The notes: generated by a model not told the origin, from the letters alone. A DNA stretch of 11,574 bases from an uncultured Verrucomicrobiota bacterium (GCA_903925515.1 CAIYFP010000051.1:1-11574), one strand, 5' to 3'; counted from the stretch's first letter, positions 1 to 7,715 are shown. Numbers and translations: made by a program.

Positions 1-765
1 AACGTGCGCACCACCCAGGCTGGCGAGTTCAGCTACGTGACCCTCGGACGCCAAATCCTCGTGGGCACCAACAGCGCCACCGTCTCCTTCTGGGCCAAGC
101 TCAACTCCAACACCGGCGATCCCTCCTTCGTCGGCAACAAGAACTGGAACTCCGGCGGCAACGTGGGCTTCGTCCTCGCCACCGCCGGGGACAACCGCAT
201 CCAGTGGAACTTCAACACCGTCGGCGGCTCCCGCAGGGACTACGACTCCGCCGGCGGCGTCTTCGCCAACCAGGCATGGAAGCACATCGTCGTCGCCTTC
301 GACCGCAACGCCCTCGCCGAGACATGGGTCGATGGCGTCAAGATCGATGCCCGCGACATCTCCGCGAACATCGGCCAGTCCATGGACACCGACAACCTCG
401 CCCTCAACATCGGGCAGGACGGCGCCGGGACCTACACCGACGGTGGCAGCGTGTTCTTCAACGCCGACATCGACGAGGTCGCCATCTGGAACCGTGCCCT
501 TGCCGACGCCGAGGTCGCGACGATCTACAGCCGCGGCGCGGCCGGGCAAGGCGTGCTCTCCAAGCCCGCCGCCACGGTCGTGAGCACCACCCCGCCCGCC
601 GGGCTCGGCGGCGCCTCGTTCTCCAACGTCGTCGTGGACGAGGCCAGCAAGACCATCACCGCGGACCTCCCGGCCGCCGGTGACCAAGGTTACCTGACGA
701 TCTCGCCCGCCCGCGCCATCAAGGGCGTCGAGGTCGTTGGCGGCAAGCTCGTCATCCGCTACTAG
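1..765 (+). CDS. LamG-domain (concanavalin A-like) surface or secreted protein, C-terminal part
   Basis: The reading frame is open from base 1, so the gene starts outside the window and only its last 254 codons are visible. Residues about 10-180 have the pattern of a LamG/Laminin_G_3 jelly-roll: an ATVSFWAKL strand, a WKHIVVAFDR strand, a WVDGVKID strand, and the closing DIDEVAIWNRALADAEV motif, where the family usually places its last strand and helix. About 65 further residues form a small beta-rich tail ending in VIRY. LamG domains of this type bind carbohydrate or form accessory domains of exported hydrolases and phosphatases. The catalytic part, if there is one, lies upstream and cannot be seen. 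No membrane anchor or sorting signal is visible at the C-terminus. Two strong hairpins directly follow the stop. The LamG assignment is fairly sure; the overall function is unknown. Confidence 0.85.
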   Translation, partial: NVRTTQAGEFSYVTLGRQILVGTNSATVSFWAKLNSNTGDPSFVGNKNWNSGGNVGFVLATAGDNRIQWNFNTVGGSRRDYDSAGGVFANQAWKHIVVAFDRNALAETWVDGVKIDARDISANIGQSMDTDNLALNIGQDGAGTYTDGGSVFFNADIDEVAIWNRALADAEVATIYSRGAAGQGVLSKPAATVVSTTPPAGLGGASFSNVVVDEASKTITADLPAAGDQGYLTISPARAIKGVEVVGGKLVIRY

Positions 766-771
766 CCGCTT

Positions 772-803
772 CCCATGCACGGGCCCCAGCGCCCGTGCGT
801 GGG
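772..803 (+). other. Strong hairpin directly after the LamG gene
   Basis: Bases 772-784 pair with 791-803 (13 pairs, one of them G-T) around a 6-base loop. It starts seven bases after the stop codon and has no T-run behind it. It probably protects the 3' end of the transcript or acts with the terminator 12 bases downstream. Confidence 0.6.
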
Positions 804-814
804 ACAGCCTTCAC

Positions 815-842
815 GGGGCCGGGCGTTTGCCCGGCCCCTTTT
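815..842 (+). terminator. Intrinsic (Rho-independent) terminator of the LamG gene
   Basis: A perfect 10-bp GC stem (815-824 with 829-838) with a GTTT loop is followed directly by TTTT. This is the canonical form and lies 50 bases after the stop at 765. It separates the LamG transcript from the cytochrome gene, which starts about 100 bases later. Confidence 0.85.
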
Positions 843-943
843 CCTTTGGGACGTCTCCCTTTCCAGGGCCGCTCCGCGCCGTCGTCACCCCGTTTCAACC
901 CCGCCTCCTTGCAACCGCGCGCTTTCCATTGTCCCATCCCGCC

Positions 944-2902
944 ATGAGCGCCGTCCCCCGTTGCCGCGGCTTCCGCCGCCCCCGCGCATGGACCTTGCTG
1001 GCCATGGCCCGCGACGCATCGCTCGCCCTGGCCCTCCTTCTTTTCACCACGCCACGCACCGCCCTCGCCCGCGCCCCGCTCACCAACTCCGCCCCCATCT
1101 CCCTGCCCGCGTTCCTTGCCAAGGCCGGCCAACGCGCCGCCCCGGCCGTGCCCGTCACCGAGGGCTACATCGGCTCCAGGTCGTGCGCCGAATGTCACAA
1201 GGACGAGCACGCGTCATGGCATCGGTCCTATCACCGCACCATGACCCAACGCATGGCGACCAACACCGTCCTCGGCCGCTTCGACGGCGCCGTCGTCGAG
1301 TCCGGTGGCTACACCTACAAGCTCACCCATGAGGATGACACCTACTGGTCCGAGGGACCCGATCCCGACCAGCTCATGTACTGGGTTCAGGGACGCAAGC
1401 AGGCGCCGCCCGCGCGGCTGCCACGCGTGAAGCTTCCCGTGGTCATGGCCACGGGCTCGCACCACTACCAAACCTACTGGGTCCCCAGCCCGCGCCACCC
1501 CGGCGTTCTCCAGACCCTGCCCGTCGTCTTCCTCCGCGAAGGCAGCCAATGGATCCCGCGCGAGGCCGCCTTCCTGCACGGGCCCGAGGACCCCGAGCGC
1601 TTCGTCACCCAGTGGAACCATCACTGCATCCTCTGCCACAGCACCGGCGGCAACCCCGGCCTTCATGAGCCCTCCGGGCAGCTTCACACGCAGGTCGCCG
1701 AGCTCGGCATCTCCTGCGAGTCCTGTCACGGCCCCGCCAAGGCCCATGTGGACCTGCGCCGTTCCCTCCCCCGCGACGCCAAGCCCGCCGCCGACCCCAT
1801 CGTCAACCCTGCCAAGCTCCCTCCCGCACGCGCCAACGAGGTCTGCGGCCAATGCCATGGCGTCTTCATCCATCGCGACGAGTTCGCCATGGAGTTCGCC
1901 CGCAAGGGCAACCTGTTCCGCCCCGGCGAACCCCTCGAAAAGACCCGCTACTACCCGCGTCATCCCGGCCTCAACCCGGCTGGCGAGGCCGCAGCCGAGT
2001 TGCGACGGAACCCGCAGTTCTTCGAGCGCCGCTGGTGGCCGGACGGACAGATGCTCGCCGGAGGGCGGGAGTACTCCGCCATGCGCGAGTCCGGTTGCAC
2101 CATCCAGGGCAACATGTCCTGCCTCGATTGCCATTCGATGCACGAGGGCGACCCCAACGACCAACTCCGCCCCGGTCGCACCGGGCCCGAGGCCTGCGTC
2201 GCCTGCCACAAGGAACCCCGCTACAACGCCGAGATCGCCTCACACGCTCACCACCCGGCCGGCTCCTCCGGCAGCGATTGCCTCAACTGCCACATGCCCC
2301 ACACCTCCTACGCGCTGTTCAAGGCCATCCGCAATCACCGGGTCTCGTCCCCGCGCGTCGCTCCACTCTCCGAGGGCGGCCCGCCCAACGCCTGCAACCT
2401 CTGCCATGCGGACCGCTCCCTCGCATGGACCCAGGAATGGATGCAGCAATGGTACCAGAAGACCCCAGTCCCCCTCGCCGGCCCGGCCACCAACACCTCC
2501 GCCCTCGCCCAATGGCTCCTCGAAGGCCATGCCGCCCAGCGCATCGTCGCCGCATGGCACCTCGGCTGGGGACCCGCCATGGCGACCGGCGGCGGTCCAT
2601 GGGTGCAACCCCTCCTCGCTGCCACCCTTGCCGACGACTACGGCCCCGTCCGGTTCATCGCCGCCCGTTCGCTGCGCGCCCAGCCCGGGCGGGCCAGCCT
2701 CGACTACGATTTCCTTGCGCCGCCCGCCCGGCGCTCGGAGCTCGCGAATCGCCTCGTCGAGTCCATGGCCGCCGCCGCGTCGCCCCGGGATCAGGCAGGC
2801 CGCGCGGAGACGCTCCAGACCCCGTCCGGCCAACCCGACATCGGCCGCATCCGGGAGGCACTGGCCCGCCAGGACAAGCGCTCCATCACCGTCAGCGAAT
2901 AA
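944..2902 (+). CDS. Octahaem (8 x CXXCH) periplasmic cytochrome c with HEAT-like C-terminus
   Basis: The predicted 652-residue protein has eight CXXCH haem c sites, with first cysteines at about residues 81, 228, 258, 301, 393, 418, 446 and 484. The first site lies in a GYIGSRSCAECHKDEHASW context and the second in NHHCILCHSTGG. This matches the large multihaem cytochrome family common in Planctomycetota and Verrucomicrobiota (cytochrome c-554 / doubled-CXXCH type). Many extra histidines, including SHHYQTYW and SHAHH, could be axial ligands. Residues about 518-581 look like HEAT-type helices. I chose the ATG at 944 because it gives an Arg-rich n-region and a hydrophobic segment ending near ALARAP, and because upstream starts would run through the terminator. 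ATG 1004 is an alternative giving a shorter signal peptide. It should be an exported electron carrier or reductase. The substrate is unknown, and no partner reductase or quinol dehydrogenase lies beside it. Confidence 0.85.
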   Translation: MSAVPRCRGFRRPRAWTLLAMARDASLALALLLFTTPRTALARAPLTNSAPISLPAFLAKAGQRAAPAVPVTEGYIGSRSCAECHKDEHASWHRSYHRTMTQRMATNTVLGRFDGAVVESGGYTYKLTHEDDTYWSEGPDPDQLMYWVQGRKQAPPARLPRVKLPVVMATGSHHYQTYWVPSPRHPGVLQTLPVVFLREGSQWIPREAAFLHGPEDPERFVTQWNHHCILCHSTGGNPGLHEPSGQLHTQVAELGISCESCHGPAKAHVDLRRSLPRDAKPAADPIVNPAKLPPARANEVCGQCHGVFIHRDEFAMEFARKGNLFRPGEPLEKTRYYPRHPGLNPAGEAAAELRRNPQFFERRWWPDGQMLAGGREYSAMRESGCTIQGNMSCLDCHSMHEGDPNDQLRPGRTGPEACVACHKEPRYNAEIASHAHHPAGSSGSDCLNCHMPHTSYALFKAIRNHRVSSPRVAPLSEGGPPNACNLCHADRSLAWTQEWMQQWYQKTPVPLAGPATNTSALAQWLLEGHAAQRIVAAWHLGWGPAMATGGGPWVQPLLAATLADDYGPVRFIAARSLRAQPGRASLDYDFLAPPARRSELANRLVESMAAAASPRDQAGRAETLQTPSGQPDIGRIREALARQDKRSITVSE

Positions 2903-2920
2903 GCGGTCGTTTCACGCCGC

Positions 2921-2936
2921 CCAGAGATTCCTCTGG
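2921..2936. other. Short hairpin between convergent genes
   Basis: CCAGAG (2921-2926) pairs perfectly with CTCTGG (2931-2936) around a 4-base loop. It lies in the 63-base gap between the stops of the cytochrome gene and the oxidoreductase. Neither strand has a T-run after it, so it is at best a weak bidirectional terminator. Confidence 0.35.
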
Positions 2937-2965
2937 ATTGCCCGAATGCGTGGCGCGGCCCGCCG

Positions 2966-4443
2966 CTACACCTTCTCCGGCACCTCGAAGCCCTTGCGAT
3001 ACTCCCGCGCGAGGAGCGGGTTGGCCGCCTTGTTGTTCGTGAAGCGTTCCGTGCGCGGGTTCATCTCGAGCCATGCGCCCAAGCGGACCGGCGCGTGGGC
3101 CGTCCCGATGCCATTCGCCTCGAGATGCTCGGCCAACCTCCCGAAGGACTCGAGGGCCTCACCGCGTCCTTCAGTCGGTCCCGGATCTCGCCCGGGGACA
3201 AGTTCTGGCCAAGCTGGTAGCTGATGTTCCCGGTGTGGCACAGCGCGCTGGAAAGATGCCCCTCCTCGATCTCCGCGTTCAGGTCCCCCGTGCGTCGGCT
3301 CCGGACCGCCGCGATGAAGTTGGCGTAGTGGTCGGCACCCTTCTTCCACCGCTGGATTTCCTTGCCCGCCTTGTCGTAGGCGATGGCCGAGTCGTACGTG
3401 GGGATGACCATGTGGCCGCCCTCGCAGTCCACGACCACGCCGATCTGCGCCCCGCGATAGTCGGGCATGTTCTTTCCCCAGCCCTCGGCATGGAACTGCT
3501 TCGCGCGCGGCAACCCGCGCACCTCGAAGATCAAGGGCGCCTTCTTGTAGGCGTGATAGACGACCTGCGTGTTGGGCGTGTCGCCGTCGTCGATGTAGCC
3601 AAAGCGTCCGCCGACGCTGAACACGGCGGGGGACAACTCCTTCTCGCCCAAGACCCAACGGGCGATGTCCATCTGGTGGATGCCTTGGTTTCCAAGGTCG
3701 CCGTTGCCGGTCACGAACTGCCAATGCCAGTCGTAGTGAAGCTTCTGGCGCATCAACGGGGCGGCCGGGGACGGCCCGCACCACAGGTCATAGTCGATGT
3801 GGTCCGGGATGGGGGTGGCCCCGGACACCTTTCCGATCGATTGCCTCGGCTTGTAGCAAAGGCCGCGCGCCAGCTTGATGCGGCCAAGGTTGCCCGCATG
3901 GATCCATGCCACGGCCTCGCGGAGGCCCGGGTTCGACCGGCTTTGGGTCCCCGTCTGCACGATGCGCCCATGCTTGCGCGCCGCACGCACGATCTGGCGG
4001 CCCTCCCATGCGTTGTGCGACACCGGCTTCTCCACATAGACATCCTTGCCCGCCTGGCATGCCCAGACCGACAGCAACGCATGCCAATGGTTCGGCGTGG
4101 CCGTGGAGATGCAGTCGATGTCCCCGCGCTCAAGGAGCTTCCGCACGTCCGTGAACGTCTCCACCGGGTTGCCCTTCCCCGCCAGCTTCGCCGCCTCCGC
4201 CTCCAACACCTTCCGGTCCACGTCGCACAACGCCACGATCCGGACCCCCGGCAGCCTGAGGTACCCCTCGATGTGGTCCTTGCCGCGCCCGTTGAAGCCC
4301 ACCACCGCCATGCGGATGGTGTCGTTCGGCCCAATCACCCGGGAACGAGGGCGTGGGACGGCGCGGTTGGCCGTGGCGCAACCGGGAAGCGCGGCCGCCG
4401 CCCCGGCAAGGGTTGTGGACAGGATGAAGCTACGACGATTCAT
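2966..4443 (-). CDS. Gfo/Idh/MocA-family oxidoreductase, Tat-exported, with an apparent frameshift
   Basis: This is an NAD(P)-dependent sugar or polyol dehydrogenase of the glucose-fructose oxidoreductase family. The N-terminus MNRRSFILST is a twin-arginine signal, followed by a lipobox-like LPGC at residues 19-22. The Rossmann motif VGFNGRG is at 48-54, EKP at 138-140, and the second-domain GNQGIHQMDIARW motif near 251-263. The ATG at 4443 overlaps the stop of the upstream gene (ATGA). The frame beginning there breaks after about residue 428: read straight, it ends at 3061 with 32 unrelated residues. The next frame carries the expected family C-terminus, from EALESFGRLAEHLEANGI to a tail containing NPLLAREYRKGFEVPEKV, and ends at 2966. 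Adding one base at 3161-3162 gives a normal 492-residue protein. This is either a real mutation or a sequence error. Substrate unknown; distal gene of a three-gene operon. Confidence 0.88.
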
Positions 4444-4889
4444 GGGATGGATGGCTTGCGTGTTGGGGATTCCGGGGTCACCTCGAAGAGGTCCCCGGCT
4501 GAAAAGGTGACGCGGTAGGAAAAACGCTTGCCGCAACGATCCACGGTCCAGCGCTCCGTGAAACCGTCCGAAACGGTGCTGGCCGGCGACGCGCTCGTCG
4601 CCGGCGTCTGCAACCCACGGGACACGTCCGGCAACCCCACCGAATACATCCGGTCATAGTCCGTGGCCGCCGACGCAGGCCGCTCAACCAACCGGACCGA
4701 CGCAACCATCCGGGCCTCGCACTCCGGGGCCGCCGCCTTGTCCAGCGCGAGGACCCTTTCCTCCGCGGCACGATACAGGCGCCCCTTGGCAAGGCTTCCG
4801 CCAAGAAGCACGCGCGAACCCGCCTCGCACCCCGCCAAACCAAGGCCAAGCACGCACGCCATGCCGAATGGAATCCTCCCTCCGTTCAT
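4440..4889 (-). CDS. Small lipoprotein of unknown function in the DUF6807-oxidoreductase operon
   Basis: I do not recognise a named family. The 149-residue product begins with a short signal peptide and a lipobox LAGC, giving Cys21 as the likely lipidated residue, so it is probably membrane-anchored in the periplasm. A charged stretch follows (about 35-75), then a Ser/Thr/Pro/Ala-rich linker (about 94-107), then a C-terminal segment TERWTVDRCGKRFSYRVTF at 111-129. Short exported proteins of many bacteria share that Trp-x-Val...Cys-Gly...Tyr-x-Val pattern, without known function. Its ATG overlaps the upstream stop and its stop overlaps the downstream ATG, both as ATGA, so translation is probably coupled. 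A purine-rich GGAGGGAGG follows the first ATG and could instead serve an internal ATG at 4862, but that start leaves no charged n-region. A perfect hairpin lies in the linker-coding part. Confidence 0.75.
   Translation of the reverse strand: MNGGRIPFGMACVLGLGLAGCEAGSRVLLGGSLAKGRLYRAAEERVLALDKAAAPECEARMVASVRLVERPASAATDYDRMYSVGLPDVSRGLQTPATSASPASTVSDGFTERWTVDRCGKRFSYRVTFSAGDLFEVTPESPTRKPSIP
4582..4605 (-). repeat. Perfect 10-bp inverted repeat inside the small lipoprotein gene
   Basis: GCCGGCGACG (4582-4591) and its exact reverse complement (4596-4605) flank a 4-base loop. A second, weaker 5-bp hairpin lies at 4563-4577. Both fall within the coding sequence, the larger in the Ala/Ser/Thr/Pro linker. 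There is no T-run on the transcript side, so this is not an intrinsic terminator. Confidence 0.7.
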
Positions 4890-5893
4890 CGCCCCGTGCC
4901 CTTGCCCGCCGTTTCCCTCGCGTATTCCGAAAAACGCCCGGCCACGTCCGCCGCCTTCGCATCCCCCGGGTGCAGGATCACGCGGTACCGGAATGTCAGG
5001 CTTTTCCCGGCCGGGATCTTCAGGTCCCCCGCGCCCTTTTCCTTCTTCTCGAAGTCATGGATGCCGAAGGGGTTGGCCGCGAACAACCCGTAGTCCCGCG
5101 CGTGCCACCAGGTCGGGTGCCTCGGGTTGGACGGCGAATCCAAGATCGCGATGCCCGAGACCGTCCCGTTCACCGGGCCGGAATAGTCCGCCCACTCCGA
5201 TCGCTTCCCCCACACCGCGCCGTCCATCAAGCCCTGCGCGTTCACCAAGTGACCCGCCCCGGCCTTGTTGCCGGGCCCCTTCACCCGCATCGACTCCGCC
5301 ACCCGGATCGCAAACGTGCCCTCCTTCGTGTCCCCCAGCGTCAACTCCCCCGCGGAGGCATGGATCGTCACCTCGAAGTCGATCACCCGCTCCGCACCCT
5401 TCGGACGGTAAAACCGATACGTCCGCTCGTCGTGCCCCAGCAGATTCCCGTCCTTCCCGCGCCACTCGTTGCGCGTTGCCAACACCCCGACTTCCCGCCC
5501 CGACTCCTTCCTCAGGAACGACTGGTGCACCGTTCGTCCCGCCTTCTCCCCCTCGCTCCAGAGGTCCGCGCCGTTCACGTCGCCATGGCTGTACCAGAAC
5601 GAACGATGGTGAGGATGGTCGTGCTCCTCGCCCGCCGATTCCTCCTGGGGCCACCTGCGCGTCATGTGCCGCCCGCCCGAGTCCAGCAGCGGGTACAAGA
5701 ACGGCCGCGACACGCCACGAAAGTGATATTCCGTGAACGGACTCCCATCGAGCGTCACCCGGATCACGTCCGGGGTCTCCACCAACTCCACGCCCGGTGC
5801 ACCCCGCCCGGCCCGCGTTCCAGGACCCGCGCATCCGCAAGCCGCGGCCGTGACCATGCCCAACGCAGCAATCGCCTTAACCCCGGAGAACAT
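4886..5893 (-). CDS. DUF6807 (PmoA-like) family lipoprotein
   Basis: The 335-residue protein matches the family formerly annotated 'methane oxygenase PmoA' (Pfam PF14100, DUF6807). The old name is misleading: these proteins are not membrane methane monooxygenase subunits. The diagnostic motif HDHPHHRSFWYSHGDVNG is at residues 91-108. FLYPLLDSGGRHMTRRWP (65-82) and the later HARDYGLFAANPFGIHDF segment (264-281) are also typical. The N-terminus has a hydrophobic signal with cysteines at 19 and 21, so export as a lipoprotein is likely, although the lipobox is not ideal. Such genes commonly sit beside Gfo/Idh/MocA oxidoreductases and sugar isomerases in Verrucomicrobiota and Planctomycetota, as here, which suggests a role in carbohydrate use. 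The biochemical activity is unproven. It is the first gene of the ATGA-coupled operon. An AAGGGGG lies directly against the ATG, closer than an ideal ribosome site. Confidence 0.9.
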   Translation of the reverse strand: MFSGVKAIAALGMVTAAACGCAGPGTRAGRGAPGVELVETPDVIRVTLDGSPFTEYHFRGVSRPFLYPLLDSGGRHMTRRWPQEESAGEEHDHPHHRSFWYSHGDVNGADLWSEGEKAGRTVHQSFLRKESGREVGVLATRNEWRGKDGNLLGHDERTYRFYRPKGAERVIDFEVTIHASAGELTLGDTKEGTFAIRVAESMRVKGPGNKAGAGHLVNAQGLMDGAVWGKRSEWADYSGPVNGTVSGIAILDSPSNPRHPTWWHARDYGLFAANPFGIHDFEKKEKGAGDLKIPAGKSLTFRYRVILHPGDAKAADVAGRFSEYARETAGKGTGR

Positions 5894-5971
5894 CCCCCTT
5901 GGTGTATCCCCAACGCCTTGCCGCCGACAACCGTTGTTTGCGAACGGGCTCCAAACGCCAACTCCATCCGG

Positions 5972-7519
5972 TCACGCTCCGTGAACCGCGACGACCAAAA
6001 CCTCCACCAACCCCTCGAGGTCATGCCGACGGGCCTCCACCGTCGGCTTCAGCCCCAGCAGGTGCAGCGCCTTGCTCGTCTCCGGCCCGATGCTCGCCAT
6101 CCGCGTGCCCGGATGCCTCGCAAGGAACGACGGCAGGTCGAAGCGCCGGTGGAAGTTCTCCACCGTCGAGCTGCTCGTGAACGTCAGCCAATCCGCCCCC
6201 GACTCCACCAACGCCGCCACCGCCGATGCCCCTCCCTCCTCCGGGACTGTCCGGTAACACCCGACGTCGTCCACGATCCCCCCCATCTCCTCCAGCAACC
6301 GAGGCAGCTCCGGGCTCGCCGACTCCGCCCTCAGCAACAGGTACCGTTGGTTCTCCACCGTCTCGTGGGCCGCGATCGCCTTCGCCACGTCCTTCGCGAG
6401 GTATCGCTCCGGCATCACGTCCACCGCCAACCCGCGCTCCTTCACCCGTGCCGCCGTCGTCGGCCCCACCGCCGCGATCCGCACGTTCCCCAGCGACCGC
6501 AGGTCGTGGTAGGCCTTCAGGAACACGTCAAGGAACGACGTCACCCCGTTCGCGCTCGTGAACACCAGCCAGTCATATTCGCCGATCCCAAGCACCGCCT
6601 CCATCAACGGCCCCAACGCCTCCGGCCTCTCGATCCGGATCGTCGGCACCTCCAGCACCTCCGCCCCAAGCTCCGCCAATCGCTGGGCCAGCACCCCGCC
6701 CTGCTCCCGGGCACGCGTCACCACCACCCGCACCCCCGCCAACCGCCGCCGCGACCACCAGTCCAGCCGCTCCCGCAGCCGCACCACCTCCCCAACCACC
6801 GCCAGCACCGGCAGTTCATTCCCCATCCGCCTCGCCGCTTCCCCCGCCCCCTCCAGCGTCGAGACCACCACCTCCTGCCGCGCAGTCGTTCCAGACCGGA
6901 CCAACGCCACCGGCGTCCCGGGCTGCATGCCGCCCTTCACCAACGCCCCCGCAACCTCGCCCATCCGCCCGCCGCACATCAGCACCACCTTCGTGCCCGG
7001 CACGCCCGCCACCGCCCCCCAATCCACCCCGCCGCCCTTCCCCTCCGCCTCATGACCCGTCACCACCATGAACCCCGAGGCCATCTCGCGATGCGTCACG
7101 GGTATGCCCGCGTAGGCCGGCGCCGCAACCGCCGAGCTCACCCCGGGCACCACCTCGAACTCAACCCCCGCCTCCGCCAACGCCTCCGCCTCCTCGCCCC
7201 CGCGCCCGAACACAAAAGGGTCCCCGCCCTTCAGGCGCACCACCCTCTTCCCCTCCCTCGCAAGCTTCACCATCAGCGCGTTCACCTCCGCCTGCGCGGC
7301 GGACGGCCCCCCGGCACGCTTCCCCACGTCCACCCGCTCCGCGCCGTCCGGCACCATCGCCATCACCCCCGGACCCACCAACGCGTCGTGCAGCACCACG
7401 TCCGCTCGCCCCAGCAACGACGCCGCACGCAACGTCAGCAAGCCCGCGTCCCCAGGGCCCGCACCCACGATGAAAACCTTCCCGCTCGTCTTCGTTGACA
7501 CGCCCCAAGCCTGCCCCAT
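5972..7519 (-). CDS. cobA-hemD: Fused uroporphyrinogen-III C-methyltransferase / uroporphyrinogen-III synthase
   Basis: This is a two-domain tetrapyrrole enzyme of about 515 residues. The N-terminal domain (about 13-253) is an SAM-dependent uroporphyrinogen-III methyltransferase, which makes precorrin-2 for sirohaem and cobalamin. It has GAGPGDAG at 19-26, the signature GGDPFVFGRGGEE at 98-110, and PGVSSAVAAPAYAGIPVTHR at about 125-144. The C-terminal domain (about 262-515) is HemD, which cyclises hydroxymethylbilane to uroporphyrinogen III. It begins VRVVVTRAREQGG and includes LVFTSANGVTSF and LTFTSSSTVENF. The fusion is well known in several bacterial groups, so one protein serves both the haem and sirohaem branches. 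I chose ATG 7519; GTG 7501 (VSTKTSGKVFIVGAG) is an equally reasonable start. The usual neighbours hemA, hemC and hemB are not in the window. The DUF6807 operon follows 78 bases later on the same strand. Confidence 0.93.
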   Translation of the reverse strand: MGQAWGVSTKTSGKVFIVGAGPGDAGLLTLRAASLLGRADVVLHDALVGPGVMAMVPDGAERVDVGKRAGGPSAAQAEVNALMVKLAREGKRVVRLKGGDPFVFGRGGEEAEALAEAGVEFEVVPGVSSAVAAPAYAGIPVTHREMASGFMVVTGHEAEGKGGGVDWGAVAGVPGTKVVLMCGGRMGEVAGALVKGGMQPGTPVALVRSGTTARQEVVVSTLEGAGEAARRMGNELPVLAVVGEVVRLRERLDWWSRRRLAGVRVVVTRAREQGGVLAQRLAELGAEVLEVPTIRIERPEALGPLMEAVLGIGEYDWLVFTSANGVTSFLDVFLKAYHDLRSLGNVRIAAVGPTTAARVKERGLAVDVMPERYLAKDVAKAIAAHETVENQRYLLLRAESASPELPRLLEEMGGIVDDVGCYRTVPEEGGASAVAALVESGADWLTFTSSSTVENFHRRFDLPSFLARHPGTRMASIGPETSKALHLLGLKPTVEARRHDLEGLVEVLVVAVHGA

Positions 7520-7598
7520 CCCGGGACCCAATCCCAGCCAAGAGACCCCGGCTGCGCGCCCACGGCCCCCGCCACCCATGGAACCATGCCAAGTCCCC

Positions 7599-7659
7599 GC
7601 GCAGGCAGGAGGGAATCCCCCGGCCCACAAGCCAGCAACCCCTCCATGGCTGCCTGCGC
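7599..7659. other. Long inverted repeat in the cobA-hemD / thiD divergent intergenic region
   Basis: Bases 7599-7608 are the exact reverse complement of 7650-7659 (10 bp). The stem continues with 7609-7613 paired to 7640-7644, after a 5-base bulge at 7645-7649. The loop is about 26 bases. It lies 60 bases upstream of the thiD start and 80 bases upstream of the cobA-hemD start, so it could be a structured leader of either transcript or an operator. I do not recognise a known riboswitch. Confidence 0.5.
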
Positions 7660-7664
7660 CGGGA

Positions 7665-7715
7665 CAAGGCAGGGCACTTCCCTCTTTGTTTCCAGGGCGT
7701 TCCTGCCAAGCCTTG
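7665..7715 (+). promoter_or_regulatory. Possible structured leader of thiD with alternative pairings
   Basis: A hairpin of nine pairs (7665-7669 and 7671-7674 with 7680-7688, one bulged C, one G-T, 5-base loop) is visible. The same left arm can instead pair downstream: CAAGGC 7665-7670 with GCCTTG 7710-7715, or GGCAGG 7668-7673 with CCTGCC 7702-7707. The downstream pairings reach to within five bases of the thiD ATG and could hide the ribosome landing site. The conserved TPP-riboswitch sequences are not present. Chance pairing is common at this GC content, so this is only a candidate. Confidence 0.25.

Noticed and set aside
737..943. An upstream extension of the octahaem cytochrome frame, starting at 737
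   Set aside because: It would begin inside the LamG gene, cross a strong intrinsic terminator, and put about 69 low-complexity residues before the signal peptide.
3073..4518. A long plus-strand open frame opposite the oxidoreductase
   Set aside because: Arg/Ala/Val/His-rich shadow of the minus-strand Gfo/Idh/MocA gene, without recognisable domains.
4886..5893. A particulate methane monooxygenase subunit, as the historic 'PmoA' label would suggest
   Set aside because: The protein is a soluble exported DUF6807 member with no multiple membrane helices, and no pmoB or pmoC is present.
4868..7498. A long plus-strand open frame opposite DUF6807 and cobA-hemD
   Set aside because: Its translation is an Arg/Pro/His-rich product of GC-rich antisense sequence without any family pattern, while the minus strand encodes two clear families.
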